DNA of 64,000 nucleotides from Dysosmobacter segnis (GTDB lineage Bacteria; Bacillota; Clostridia; Oscillospirales; Oscillospiraceae). The notes below the pieces were generated by a model. That model saw only the letters and a program-made list of their open reading frames with translations. It made no database searches and had not been told where the DNA came from. Location: contig NZ_JACOQI010000008.1 in the NCBI RefSeq assembly GCF_014297285.1, forward strand, positions 1-64,000, given 5' to 3'. This document shows positions 1 to 9,430 of this stretch, in pieces. The position numbers were made by a program, and so were the translations under genes. Position 1 is the first letter of the stretch, and each line of letters begins with the position of its first letter.

Positions 1-195
1 TACCGCGCACTGGGCACCGCGCCCACCACGGTGAACGGCTTCACCGACGTGACGGCCGATGCTTTCTATGCTGACGCAGTGGCCTGGGCCGTGGAGAGCG
101 GCGTGACCAACGGTACGTCCGCTTCCACCTTCAGCCCCAACAACGGCTGCACCCGCGCCCAGATCGTGACCTTCCTGTATCGCACCATGAAGTAA
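1..195 (+). CDS. C-terminal end of an SLH-domain surface protein (partial)
   Basis: The open frame enters from the left edge and stops at TAA 193-195, so only the last 64 residues are seen. They form one complete S-layer homology module: GFTDVTADAFYADAVAWAVESG followed by the closing CTRAQIVTFLYRTMK. SLH modules, normally in threes at one end, hold secreted proteins to cell-wall polysaccharide. The rest of the protein and its function lie outside the window. The module closely resembles the SLH modules of the protein ending at 9222. A terminator follows at once. Confidence 0.85.
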   Translation, partial: YRALGTAPTTVNGFTDVTADAFYADAVAWAVESGVTNGTSASTFSPNNGCTRAQIVTFLYRTMK

Positions 196-208
196 CTTCA
201 TACGCAAG

Positions 209-247
209 CAGCGGGAAACCTCATTCGAGATTTCCCGCTGTTTTTTT
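209..247 (+). terminator. Rho-independent terminator of the SLH gene
   Basis: A 10-bp stem, CAGCGGGAAA (209-218) and TTTCCCGCTG (231-240), is followed by seven T. It lies 13 bp after the stop codon of the SLH gene. Confidence 0.85.
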
Positions 248-342
248 CTGCCCGGCCGGGGCGCGGTTTACAGGGACCGACTCATCCGACTTTTGCAAAA
301 TGGTAACCGTCAAAGCTGAGGGCGGCTGGACAGACATGGGAC

Positions 343-380
343 AATAGTGGTGGGAAGTTGCGAAACGTTCCACCACTATT
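343..380. repeat. Inverted repeat upstream of the IS66 remnant
   Basis: AATAGTGGTGG (343-353) and CCACCACTATT (370-380) are exact reverse complements around a 16-nt loop. It lies 20 bp before the IS66-type ORF and may be part of the element's left end or a regulatory hairpin. There is no T-run. Confidence 0.5.
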
Positions 381-400
381 AACGTCAGGGGGGATACGCC

Positions 401-682
401 ATGACATCCATAGAGTTGAAGCACCAAGCACGGCTGCAGGAATGGGCGGGAGCCATTCGGGATTGCAGAAGCAGCGGATTGTCAGTCAGGCAGTGGTGCA
501 GGGAGAGAGGAACCACACCAACTACATACTATCGCTGGGAACGTGAGCTATTGTCTGCTGCCAGTACAGCGAAGGCACTGTCTGAAACGCCTGCGGTTGC
601 ATTTGCAGAATTACCAGTACCGAAACAGGTGTGCTGCAACACAACGGAACGTTCCGCTACGCTGCGCGTCGGCAAAGAATGA
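401..682 (+). CDS. IS66-family TnpA-type accessory protein, element remnant
   Basis: A 93-residue protein with the pattern of the first ORF of IS66 elements: an N-terminal helix-turn-helix region around GLSVRQWCRERGTTPTTYYRWERE (residues 27-50). In a complete IS66 it is followed by tnpB and the DDE transposase tnpC. Here neither follows: within 230 bp the sequence enters an unrelated sigma-factor operon. I therefore read it as a truncated, probably inactive element. The ATG at 401 is an inferred start; no strong ribosome site was found. Confidence 0.65.
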   Translation: MTSIELKHQARLQEWAGAIRDCRSSGLSVRQWCRERGTTPTTYYRWERELLSAASTAKALSETPAVAFAELPVPKQVCCNTTERSATLRVGKE

Positions 683-841
683 TTACCTACTGTCAAGAGA
701 TGGTAGGTAAAAGACGTTCAATGCGGAAATGAAGAAACCGGAATTGGCCTTCAAGCGTTTTATCCGCTTTTTGCTGGCACGGGCGGCGACGACCTGGGGC
801 GTGGAACTGATGGCAGGAGCCTTTCGAGTATATCAATTCTA

Positions 842-871
842 TCGACAAGGGCGCATGGGGCGTGTTATAAT
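842..871 (+). promoter_or_regulatory. Candidate sigma-A promoter of the sigma factor operon
   Basis: TCGACA (842-847) and a perfect TATAAT (866-871) are separated by 18 bp, about 30 bp ahead of the sigma-factor start codon. This is a housekeeping-type promoter; an additional ECF-type promoter was not recognised. Confidence 0.5.
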
Positions 872-902
872 CATGAAAAACGCGGCGAAGGGAGGCGGCG
901 GA

Positions 903-1460
903 ATGACGACAGACGAAACGCTATACCGCCGCTATCTCGACGGTGACGAGGACGCTCTGGGCGAGCTTATGGAGCGTTACGGCACCAAGCTGACCCTCTA
1001 TCTGGACGGCTACCTCTGCGACCTTCACGAGGCGGAGGATCTGATGATCGAGGTCTTTGCCTATCTCATCGCCAAAAAGCCCCACATCCGGGACGGCGGC
1101 TTTCGCGCCTACCTTTACCAGTCGGCGCGGCACATGGCCCTGCGGCTGCTGCACAAAAAGCGGGCGGGAAATTGCTTTTCGCTGGACGCGCTGACGGAGG
1201 AACCGGAGGCGCGGGAGCTGGTGGAGGAAGCCGTGCAATCGGCAGAACGGGCGCGGCTCCTGCGGACCTGCATGACGGAACTGCACGAGGACTACCGGGA
1301 GGCGCTGTTCCTCGTCTATTTCGAGGGACTGAGCCACGCGGAGACCGCCGCCGTCATGGGCAAGCGGGAAAAGCAGGTGGCGGACCTCATTTACCGTGGA
1401 AAAATCGCGCTGCGAAAGCGGCTGGAACAGGAGGGGATCACGGATGCGTACAACGGCTGA
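903..1460 (+). CDS. ECF-type RNA polymerase sigma factor
   Basis: A 185-residue protein with the two-domain plan of extracytoplasmic-function sigma factors. The sigma-2 region (about residues 5-75) contains DLHEAEDLMIEVFAYL, the helix that normally contacts the core enzyme and the -10 element. The sigma-4 region (about 115-180) carries the helix-turn-helix EGLSHAETAAVMGKREKQVADLIYRGK. Start 903 is chosen because GGAGGCGG lies 5-12 bp upstream, although the frame is open further upstream. It overlaps the next gene by 17 bp and heads a four-gene operon ending in a PrsW protease, which points to a membrane-signal response. No classical zinc-finger anti-sigma gene is present beside it; the downstream membrane proteins are the candidates for that role. 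Confidence 0.85.
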   Translation: MTTDETLYRRYLDGDEDALGELMERYGTKLTLYLDGYLCDLHEAEDLMIEVFAYLIAKKPHIRDGGFRAYLYQSARHMALRLLHKKRAGNCFSLDALTEEPEARELVEEAVQSAERARLLRTCMTELHEDYREALFLVYFEGLSHAETAAVMGKREKQVADLIYRGKIALRKRLEQEGITDAYNG

Positions 1461-1785
1461 ACGGCTGGCCGCGGCCAAGCGGCGGGCAAGGGAACTGGAG
1501 CGGGAACGGCAGCGCCGCCGTGCCCGTGGGCTCCTCTGCGCCGGTACAGCGGCCTGTCTCGTTGTGATCGTTTCCCTCGCGCTGGTCATGCCCGGCATCA
1601 CGGAGGGATTTTCCGACACGGCGCTGGGCGTCGGCATGGCCGCCGGCGTTTTCAGCGGCCGGAGCCTTGGCTATCTCGTGGTGGGCCTGCTGGCCTTCGC
1701 GTTAGGCGTGTGCGTGACGGTGCTGTGCGTCCGACTGCGCGGGCATGAGGAGGATTCGGCGGACGAGGAGCGGTACGATGATTGA
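1444..1785 (+). CDS. Small two-helix membrane protein, candidate anti-sigma factor
   Basis: A 113-residue protein with a strongly basic N-terminal cytoplasmic stretch (residues 1-33, many Arg/Lys/Glu), a transmembrane helix at about 34-53, an outside loop of about 20 residues, a second helix at about 74-96 and an acidic tail. No named family was recognised. It overlaps the sigma gene by 17 bp and the next gene by 8 bp, so the genes are translationally coupled. A paralogue lies at 3346-3687, with the same GY-V-VG and VLCVRLRGHE-like ending. Position and topology suggest that it holds the sigma factor at the membrane; this is inference. Confidence 0.65.
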   Translation: MRTTAERLAAAKRRARELERERQRRRARGLLCAGTAACLVVIVSLALVMPGITEGFSDTALGVGMAAGVFSGRSLGYLVVGLLAFALGVCVTVLCVRLRGHEEDSADEERYDD

Positions 1786-2401
1786 GTTTTGGGACTATCT
1801 CTCGCAGTTTCTCGCCGTGACGGCGGGCTTCTGCGCCGCTTTGCGGGCGTATCTCAAAAGCCGCGAACAGCCGTGGTTTCTGCTGACCTGTTTCTACGGG
1901 ACCTTCGCTCTGGGTACCCTCTACTGGACGCTGCACCTGCTGCTGCGGCAGGAGACCCCGCAGGTTTTTTACGTCTCCGACCTTGCGTGGCTGGCCAGCT
2001 ATGTCTTTTTGCTCGCCCTGACGCTGACGCTGCTCGACGCAGGGGAGCGGCAGTCCCGGACGGGGCTATGCTGGCTGGCACCGGTGTTCTGCCTGCCGCA
2101 GTTCGTGCTGTACGTCACCCGCGGCGATTTGCTTCTCAACGTCCTCATGTGCGGCTTGACGATGATGCTGGCGTGGTGCGCGATGCGGGGGCTCGTCTGG
2201 GCGAAACGGACGGAAAACGGGCGGCTGCGCCGGTTTTACGGAACGGTACTGGCCTTCATCGCGCTGGAGTACGCCCTGTGGACGGCCTCCTGCTTCTGGG
2301 TGAGCGACACCCTGACGAATCCCTACTTCTGGTTCGATTTCCTGCTGACCCTCGTTTTGCTTTTGTTTCTGCCCGCAGTGCGAAAGGCGGTGGAGGCGTG
2401 A
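1778..2401 (+). CDS. Polytopic membrane protein of unknown function
   Basis: A 207-residue hydrophobic protein with about six or seven predicted membrane segments, starting MIEFWDYLSQFLAVTAGF. No motif of a known transporter or enzyme was recognised. It begins inside the preceding gene and its stop codon overlaps the GTG start of the PrsW-type protease, so it is cotranslated with a membrane protease. A role in sensing an envelope signal for the sigma factor is possible but not shown by the sequence. Confidence 0.7.
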   Translation: MIEFWDYLSQFLAVTAGFCAALRAYLKSREQPWFLLTCFYGTFALGTLYWTLHLLLRQETPQVFYVSDLAWLASYVFLLALTLTLLDAGERQSRTGLCWLAPVFCLPQFVLYVTRGDLLLNVLMCGLTMMLAWCAMRGLVWAKRTENGRLRRFYGTVLAFIALEYALWTASCFWVSDTLTNPYFWFDFLLTLVLLLFLPAVRKAVEA

Positions 2402-3021
2402 CCTATATCGAAAATGTATTCGTCTGCATGGCGGCCCCGCTGGTGGTGGCGCTGCTGTCCTTAAAGCGGGGACAGCGCGCCGCGCTGGTGTTCTGCCTTG
2501 CGGGGATGGGGGCCTGTCTGCTCTCTGCCTACCTCAACACCTTCTTCGCCCGGCTTTATCAGGCGGACGCCGTCAATGCCGCCACCCAGATCGCGCCTGT
2601 GGTGGAGGAGATTATGAAGCTGCTGCCGCTGCTGTTCTTTCTGGCAGTGTTTGAGCCGACCTTCGCCCGCTTCCGGCTGGCCGCCGTCATCGTGGCCGCC
2701 AGCTTTGCCACCTTTGAAAACATCTGTTTCCTCACGCAGAACGGCGCGGACCAGATCCTATTTCTGCTGATCCGGGGCTTCGGCACCGGCGCGATGCACG
2801 TGGTCTGCGGGAATGTGTACGGCGGCGTCCTGCGCCCCGTGTGGGACAGCCGCCCCCTGCGGGCGGCCTGCCTGTTTGCGCTTTTGTGCGTGGCCATCAT
2901 TTACCACGCCATCTACAATCTTCTGGTCAGCGCCGGGGGGACGCCTCAGCTCATCGCCTACTTTGTCCCGCTGCCCACGGCGCTGTGCTTCCGGCTGCTG
3001 GCGCGGAAAGCCGAGGCGTAA
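2398..3021 (+). CDS. prsW: PrsW-family intramembrane protease
   Basis: A 207-residue polytopic membrane protein with the conserved PrsW pattern: Glu-Glu in VVEEIMKLLP (residues 68-77), FEN at 106-108, His134 in GAMHVVCGNVYG and His170 in IYHAIYN. In Bacillus subtilis, PrsW makes the first cut in the anti-sigma factor RsiW and so frees SigW. The GTG start at 2398 overlaps the preceding stop (GTGA) and follows GGTGGAGG. Placement as the fourth gene of an ECF sigma operon fits a role in releasing that sigma factor, with the membrane proteins between them as possible substrates. That link is inference. Confidence 0.8.
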   Translation: MTYIENVFVCMAAPLVVALLSLKRGQRAALVFCLAGMGACLLSAYLNTFFARLYQADAVNAATQIAPVVEEIMKLLPLLFFLAVFEPTFARFRLAAVIVAASFATFENICFLTQNGADQILFLLIRGFGTGAMHVVCGNVYGGVLRPVWDSRPLRAACLFALLCVAIIYHAIYNLLVSAGGTPQLIAYFVPLPTALCFRLLARKAEA

Positions 3022-3345
3022 ATACAGTCTCATCGGACCGTCCTGTTGGACGGTCTGATTCAGCGTGTCGAAAAAGTCTTTTCGCCCCGCTGAGCAAGTT
3101 TTCAGAACTTTTATAAAGTTCTGAAAACTTAGGATTTCAATGGCGCAGGACACCCTTCTTGGGTTTCCCGCGCACACCCTTCCTTTCCGTTGCGGAAAAT
3201 CTCCCGCTTTATCGACAGCCTCCATCAGATCGTCCGACAGGACGGTCTGATTTTTTTTGAAATTTTTTCAATTTTTGGTGCATAGTTTTCTCCATTTTTG
3301 TCCCTATCAGAGTGTAAGGACTTTTTCGGGGAAGGAGGAAGGGGC
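3022..3345 (+). other. Intergenic region with a duplicated terminator hairpin and an inserted-looking segment
   Basis: No gene is seen. The hairpin GACCGTCC-TGTT-GGACGGTC lies at 3036-3055, and a closely related hairpin followed by eight T lies at 3226-3258, which is the working terminator. Between them is a segment that begins TGTCGAAAAAG (3066) and ends TTTATCGACA (about 3209-3218), with an internal palindrome of AGTTTTCAGAACTTT type at about 3098-3130. This looks like a small non-autonomous element that split or duplicated a terminator. Confidence 0.5.
3226..3258 (+). terminator. Terminator after the sigma/PrsW operon
   Basis: An imperfect stem TCAGATCGTCC / GGACGGTCTGA with loop GACA, followed by eight T. 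Confidence 0.8.
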
Positions 3346-3687
3346 ATGTATGACACCACGGAGCGCGTCCGGCGTGTGAAGCAGACGGCCCTGCGGCTGA
3401 TCCAAAAGCGGGAGCGGACGGCGCTGCGGCGGCTGGAAACCCTGTGTACCGCGCTGGCTCTGGGTCTGACCGGCGCGCTGGCTCATTTCATCGGCGGGGC
3501 ACCCGGCGCCGCCGTCCAGGGGGCCTACGGCGCGACGCTGCTGGCGGACAGCGCAGGCGGCTATGTGCTGGTGGGTGTGGCGTCCTTTACGGCCGCCGCT
3601 GTCCTGACGGTGGTCTGTATGCGCCTGCATGAGCGAGAGAAACGAGAAAAGAACAACAAGACAGACAAGGAGGGAAACGCATCATGA
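3346..3687 (+). CDS. Small two-helix membrane protein, paralogue of the 1444-1785 product
   Basis: A 113-residue protein with the same plan as the product of 1444-1785: a basic N-terminus (RRVKQTALRLIQKRERTALRR), a helix at about 34-52, a short outside loop, then GGYVLVGVASFTAAAVLTVVCMRLHE as a second helix and a charged tail. Start 3346 follows GGAGGAA. The gene overlaps the start of the giant surface protein by 4 bp (ATGA), so the two are coupled. It may tie the surface protein to the same sigma system, or help its export. No family name is known to me. Confidence 0.65.
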   Translation: MYDTTERVRRVKQTALRLIQKRERTALRRLETLCTALALGLTGALAHFIGGAPGAAVQGAYGATLLADSAGGYVLVGVASFTAAAVLTVVCMRLHEREKREKNNKTDKEGNAS

Positions 3688-6434
3688 AAAAAACGATCAC
3701 CCTGTTATTGACGCTGTGCCTGCTGCTGTGCCTGCTGCCCACGGAGGCTGTGGCCTATTTGGGAGACATCCAGACGGTCGACAGCGGTACCGTGACAGCG
3801 AAAAAGCTGAACAGCGGGTCGTGGGAACTGCGAAACGATTATCTTCGCGTGATCGTGCGGAAGGACGGCACGCTCTCCACGGCCCCGGCGGCGGACAGCG
3901 CCGACCCCACAGACAGGCAGACGCCGTTTTGCAATTTTGTTACATTTAAGGGCCGCGGAGATAACAAGCGGGATATCGTGCATCCCGCCAAGCTCAGCCT
4001 GAAGCGCATCAGCTCTGTGGACAAAACGCTTAACGGCCCCGCAAAGGCCATCAAGGTGGAGTACGACCTGACGGCCACGGTGTCCGGGAAAACCGTCACA
4101 GGAACGACCACGGTCTACTATGAGATCGCAAAGCTGTCTTTGGACGGCACATGGGGCGTTCTGACAAGCGTTGACGCTATCAAGATCACCAGCGCGGATT
4201 CTAATGGCTCTCTGGGCATTGAGCTTGAGACGCGATGGGGCTATACCCTCAGCGGCTTTGCCGCCATGGGTCACAGAAACGCCGCTGACAGCCCCGCCCT
4301 CAAGCTGAGCCGCACCGTCTACGATCATACAACGAAGAAAGAGCTTTCCACCGAAAACTCCGTGCTTACCAGCAAGGTGGAAAATCTGGATACGGCGCAG
4401 GACTATCCGCCGGGGGGCAATTGGTGCTCCAATTACATCACCGAGGTCTATACGGACGGCTACAACTGGGCCAATCCCTTTGTGGGGCTGTCGAACTATT
4501 ATGGATATAGATATAGCGACAGCAACAGCGGCACCATCAAGACCTATCTGCCGAACAGGGTCAGCGTAGCGCCGGCCAGCCGCCCCGGCGACACCCGGGT
4601 GGAGTGCGGGGATGAGATCGGTTATTATTTCGGTGATAGAAGCGATTACAGCATAGTTCCCTCACACTTCCTTTGGGGCTTCCGCAGCCTGACGAAGCTG
4701 ACGCAGCCCATCCCCAGCGAACCGGACAAGGTGAATATCTCCATCAGTGCCAAGCGGCTGGCCGTTTTCTCCAGCGGCAGCGGCGTGACGGTGGAACACG
4801 TGGCCGACGACGCGGCGCTCGAGGCGCTGAAGCGGCAGTACAAGAAGGACCCCGCCGCCCTCATCAACGGCGATTATGAGAGCACAAACGGCGAAGCCTT
4901 CACCTTCACCGGCGGGGCGGCGCTGCTGTCTCCCTCCGTCACGGCGACGTGGGGCAGCGGCGGCAAGCTCGTCATCCACAAGAACGGAACCGTGGAGCAA
5001 AGCGGCGTGAGTTTGAACGCGCCTACCTTCAAATTCTACCAGCCCAAAACCGGAGCGGAAAATGACCTGAAAATCTCCCTCACGAGGGACGGCTTTACAT
5101 TTGGCATTGCCCCCGAGAACAACGATGCCATCGTCTATGTGGACATTCCCTACGCCACGGTGAAGCTGAGGAACGCCGCCGCCGACGCGGCGGGAAACCT
5201 TGTGTTCAGCGGCGAGATCGGCTTTCAGACCATCTTCGACGGCGCGGAATTTTCGCTGGAAAAGCTGGGTTACGGCTTGAAGGGGAATGAATTCAAGGTC
5301 AACGGCGTCCACGCGAAAGGCAGCTTTGACACCGAAAAAATGCTGTCGCTGGAGCTTGCCAAGGTCAAGGGCGAGGTCAATACCTTCAATGGCAACAAGC
5401 GTTACGCCTTTGAACTGGAGCTGAACGTCTTTGACCTCTTTGAGACCAAGGCGGAGCTGGAGCTGACGCGCAGCAAAAAGGACGGCAGCCTGCTGCCCAA
5501 CACGCTGTATTTCTATGTCAAGGCAAGCCCCGGCATCCCCCTTATTCCGCCCATTCCCGTTGGTCAGCTCAACGGCGGCGGCGCGGGCTTCATGGATCTG
5601 GCAAAAACGGTGAACGGCGATTACTTTGCCATTCCGCCCATCAAGCTGCGCGGCACGCTGACGGGCACCTATCTCCACCTCATCGAGGGCACGGGGGATG
5701 TGGTGATCGGCCCAAGTGAAATATCCCTCACAGCAAGTGACGTGGGCATTGTAGGCGCGAAGTTATCCATCATCGATAGCTTTGGCTACGCCCTCAAGCT
5801 CAACGGGCAGGAGCGGAAATATGGAAATGAAACCTACACGGGCATCTACTTTGCCGGCTCGGAGGCGCTCGAGCTCAATCTGCCGAGTACAGAGCTTGAT
5901 GTGATCGTTCTGAAATCCTCCATCGAGCTGGGGGCCTTCGGCGGCGTGAATGAGAACAAGGACAAATTGTATCTCGGCATCGGCACCAACGGCAAGGTGC
6001 AGGGCATCTTGCAGATCCCCAGTAATTTCTTTATCCCCTGCCTCAGAGGGGCAAAGCTGTCGCAAACGGATATTCAGCTGATCATCGGCGGACAGACCAC
6101 GGCTCGCATTAGCGGCATCAGCGTCAGCGAGGGCATGAAGGATGCGTTTAATAACATCAATGTCTACCTCGGCGCGATGGCACAGACGACGAACTGGCTC
6201 TATGATGTGCGCGCGTGGGTCATTCTTCCGAATATCATCAAAACCGACTTCGAAAAGGGTAAGGGATGGGATCTTGAGGGCAAGCTGATCAAAAAGCTGC
6301 CCGAGTGGAAATGGGAGGACCACGGCGTGACGCCGGTGGTGCAGGCGGTGTCGCTTGAGGACGGCGAGGAGGCTCTGATGCTGACGGCTCTGGAGCCCGT
6401 TGTGCTCACGAACGGCAGCAGTGAAAACTTCTAA
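3684..6434 (+). pseudogene. Giant secreted SLH protein, N-terminal part (split by frameshift)
   Basis: The 916-residue product begins with a clear signal peptide (MKKTITLLLTLCLLLCLLPTEAVA) after AAGGAGGG. The body has beta-rich, repetitive surface-protein composition without a recognised enzyme motif. It has no cell-wall anchor of its own. At 6423-6434 the frame runs into TAA just after LTNGSSENF, while the overlapping ORF to 9222 continues the same composition, lacks a signal peptide and carries three SLH domains. Together they would make one secreted protein of about 1850 residues. The join needs a net +1 (or -2) shift near the AAAA run at 6424-6427. It could be a real mutation, phase variation or a sequencing error. 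Confidence 0.75.
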
Positions 6435-9222
6435 GGTGATTGAGGTAAAAGTCACCGATCCGGCGGAAACACCGTATATCCTGCTGGCGTTTGACGAGAG
6501 CGTGAGCGAGGAGGATATCAAACAAGCTCTGATTGTTACGAAAAAAGATGAGACCAACCGCATCGACATCAACTGGGTGGGTGAGGACGGTCAAATCAAT
6601 TCCACCTATGAGATCAACGCAGGCACCGACCTTATCGAGAATGTAGACGGAAACAAATACCGCGTGGTGCTGCTGCGGCTGAAGAGTGGCGGGACTTATG
6701 AGGTCAATACAGACTCCCTTACGCTTGTAAGGGAGAAATCTAAGGGAGTTACCGTTACACCGTTTGAAAAGCTGGATTTGAGCTTGCATAGCGGTGAGGT
6801 AACCGGCCAGGTCGAATACGCCGAAATGAACACAGAGTATACCCTGCGCACCTATCTTGCCGAGAAAGAGGGCGGCGCGGACTACCTGATCGACGAGCAA
6901 ATTGTGACAGATTCCAACTTCATTTCCGTCACTGTTTCCCCCAGCGGCACACGCGCGCCCACGGGCGAGTACTATGTGACCTCCTTCCTAATGACGGAAA
7001 AGAGCGTTGAGGTCACCGAGAACGGAGCGAGCAAAACTGTGAACGCCCTTGCCGCCATCGACAGCTGGCAGTCTGACACCACGGTGGACTACACGAACAG
7101 CAATCAGCCTGCTGCTCCGGCAAACGTTACGCTGACCTTTGTCGGCAACGAGGTGATGAAGGCTGCATGGGATAAGGTGGACGACGCCGACGGCTACCGC
7201 GTGACGGTCTATCAGAAAGACGGCAACGAGTGGAAGGACACCGGCTTTGGCTATGACCTCAAAAAATCCAAAGATGGGCAGTTGGATAACTCCATCAACA
7301 TGGCGCTGACCGTGGGCGGAAACGCCGTTAAGGCCAGCGGAGAGAACTCTGCTGTGTCCGTTCCCGCCGAAAATCTCGAGGCGGACAAGGACTACAGAAT
7401 CGGCGTGAGCGCCTATAGAGAGGTGCCGTACTTCACGGAGAGTACAGGGGCGGGCTCTACAGAGAGTACGGAGACCGGCTCCATGGAAGGCGAGGAGACA
7501 AGCGCCGCGGAGGGTACAGAGGGCAGTACTGCGGGGAGCGGGGGAACCGGCACTCAAAAGGCGCTTACCGCGAAGTATTACAGCAAAGAAACGCAGTCTG
7601 CCGACGATGGAGTGTTCCTGCCAGAGTACAAGGAATTGAAGATCTCTTTTAAAGTGGGCGACAAGGAGTGCGACAAAGATAACGGTGTCTTCCACGCCTA
7701 TGTGGGTGAAAATCCCGGCACGCTCACCGTGAATTGCGACGCCGACAGTATCACCATTACGCGGATGGATGATGAAGATTCCCCCACCACGCTGACGTCT
7801 TCCAACAGCTATGACATCCCCGATTTCACCGGCAGTCTGATGCTCCGGGTGGAAGGCAAGCAGAACAAGGACGTGACCAGCGTGTTCCTGCTGGTGAGCC
7901 GCGACGAAACGCCCCCCGTGCTGACCCTCTCCGACCCGGTGTTCTTCGCTGATCGGGACACCGGCGAGTACGCCGTCACCGGCACGGCGGATGCCGGCAG
8001 CGAGATCATTTATGGAAAAACCAGTCAGTCTGCCGCCCAGTCTGTCACCGCCGGCAGCGACGGCCGCTTTACCGTTTCCGGTGTGCTGCGTGGAGCGGAT
8101 AATACCGGCGTCCTTTTCCTCAGCGCGAAGGACAGCGTGGGCAATGAATCCACGCAGCAGATGGCGATGATCACCCGGCAGACCCGGTACGCCGTCACTG
8201 TGAACGGCAGCTATGCGGATGTCTCCGGTGCGGGAAGCTATGCGGCGGGAAGCGTTGTCACCGTCCGCGCAGGCAGCCGCAGCGGTTACACCTTCAACGG
8301 CTGGACGTCCGGCAGCAATGTTGTCTTTGATGATCCCAACGCCGAAGAAACGATCTTCACCATGCCGGACGGCAGCGTGACCGTTACGGCAAACTGGTCG
8401 AGGGACGGAGGTTCGCCCTCGTCCGGCCGGGATGACTCTGATCCCCGCTATGCCGTCGGAATTCCGGATAAGACGGAAAACGGCAGCGTGAGCGTCAGCC
8501 CGAAGAACGCCAGCCAGGGCGACCGCGTGACCGTCACGGCGGAACCGGACGAGGGCTATGAGCTGGACAGCCTCAAGGTGCTTGACAAAAACGGCAAGGA
8601 GCTTGAACTGACCGACAAGGGCGATGGCAGATTTACCTTTATCATGCCCGCCGGAAGGGTGGAGGTCAAGGCTGCATTCACGGAGGAAGCGAAGATCAGC
8701 CCCTTCCGGGATGTTCCCACCGATGCGTATTACTACGAAGCTGTGAAATGGGCGCAGAAGAAGGGCATCACCGGCGGCATCGGCGACGGCCTGTTTGGTC
8801 CCAATCAGCCCTGCACCCGGGCCCAGATCGTCACCTTCCTGTGGCGGGCGGCGGGGGCTCCAGTGGTGAACTACGCCATGGATCTAACGGACGTTCCCAG
8901 TGACGCTTATTATGCGGAGGCCGTTCGCTGGGCGCTGAGTCAGGGTATCACCACCGGCACGGCTGACGGCCGGTTCGCCCCCGACGCGACCTGCACCCGG
9001 GCTCAGGGCATGACCTTCCTGTTCCGGGCGTCCAAGGCGTCCGCCGACGGTGCGCCTGCCTTCAGCGACGTGGCCGCCGACGCCTACTACGCCGAAGCGG
9101 TGAAGTGGGCCACGGACAACGGCATCACCAACGGCACAACAAGCTCCACCTTCAGCCCCGGCAGCGGCTGCACGAGAGCGCAGATCGTGACGTTCCTGTG
9201 GCGGCTGTACGCGGAGAAGTGA
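6400..9222 (+). pseudogene. Giant secreted SLH protein, C-terminal part with three SLH domains
   Basis: The open frame overlaps the preceding one by 35 bp; its own ATG at 6400 has no ribosome site and the product no signal peptide, so it is best read as the second part of a split gene. Domains in order: a fibronectin-III-like region (APANVTLTFVG to about residue 350) containing a Ser/Thr/Gly/Glu-rich linker; a Big-like region near TPPVLTLSDPVFF; two InlB-B-type or bacterial-repeat domains (one ending FTMPDGSVTVTANWS, the other ending FIMPAGRVEVKAAF); and three SLH modules over the last 170 residues, each closing CTRAQ-x-x-TFL-R. The SLH part would bind cell-wall polymer. A terminator follows at 9241. 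Confidence 0.8.
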
Positions 9223-9240
9223 TCGCAATATATGTAAAGT

Positions 9241-9280
9241 GGACTCCCTTGACTGCAAAAGCGGTCAAGGGAGTCCCTTT
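9241..9280 (+). terminator. Terminator of the giant SLH gene
   Basis: A 14-bp stem GGACTCCCTTGACT-type / GTCAAGGGAGTCC followed by CTTTC. A near copy of this hairpin sits beside a broken SLH gene at 49882-49927. Confidence 0.8.
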
Positions 9281-9430
9281 CAACCTATAAAACGGATTCT
9301 CTGATGTGGGTTTGCGGCTTCGGCACCTGCTGTGTATGCCGCGGGTAAGCGGTTGATGTTTTAAAAATCGGCTTGCCTAATACACGATCCGAAAGTAATC
9401 CAAATATGCTTTACTGGAGTGCTTTGCGCG

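Noticed and set aside
1789..2397. Upstream extension of the PrsW frame to 1789
   Set aside because: It overlaps a real membrane protein gene in another frame; the GTG at 2398 has a ribosome site and gives the family length.
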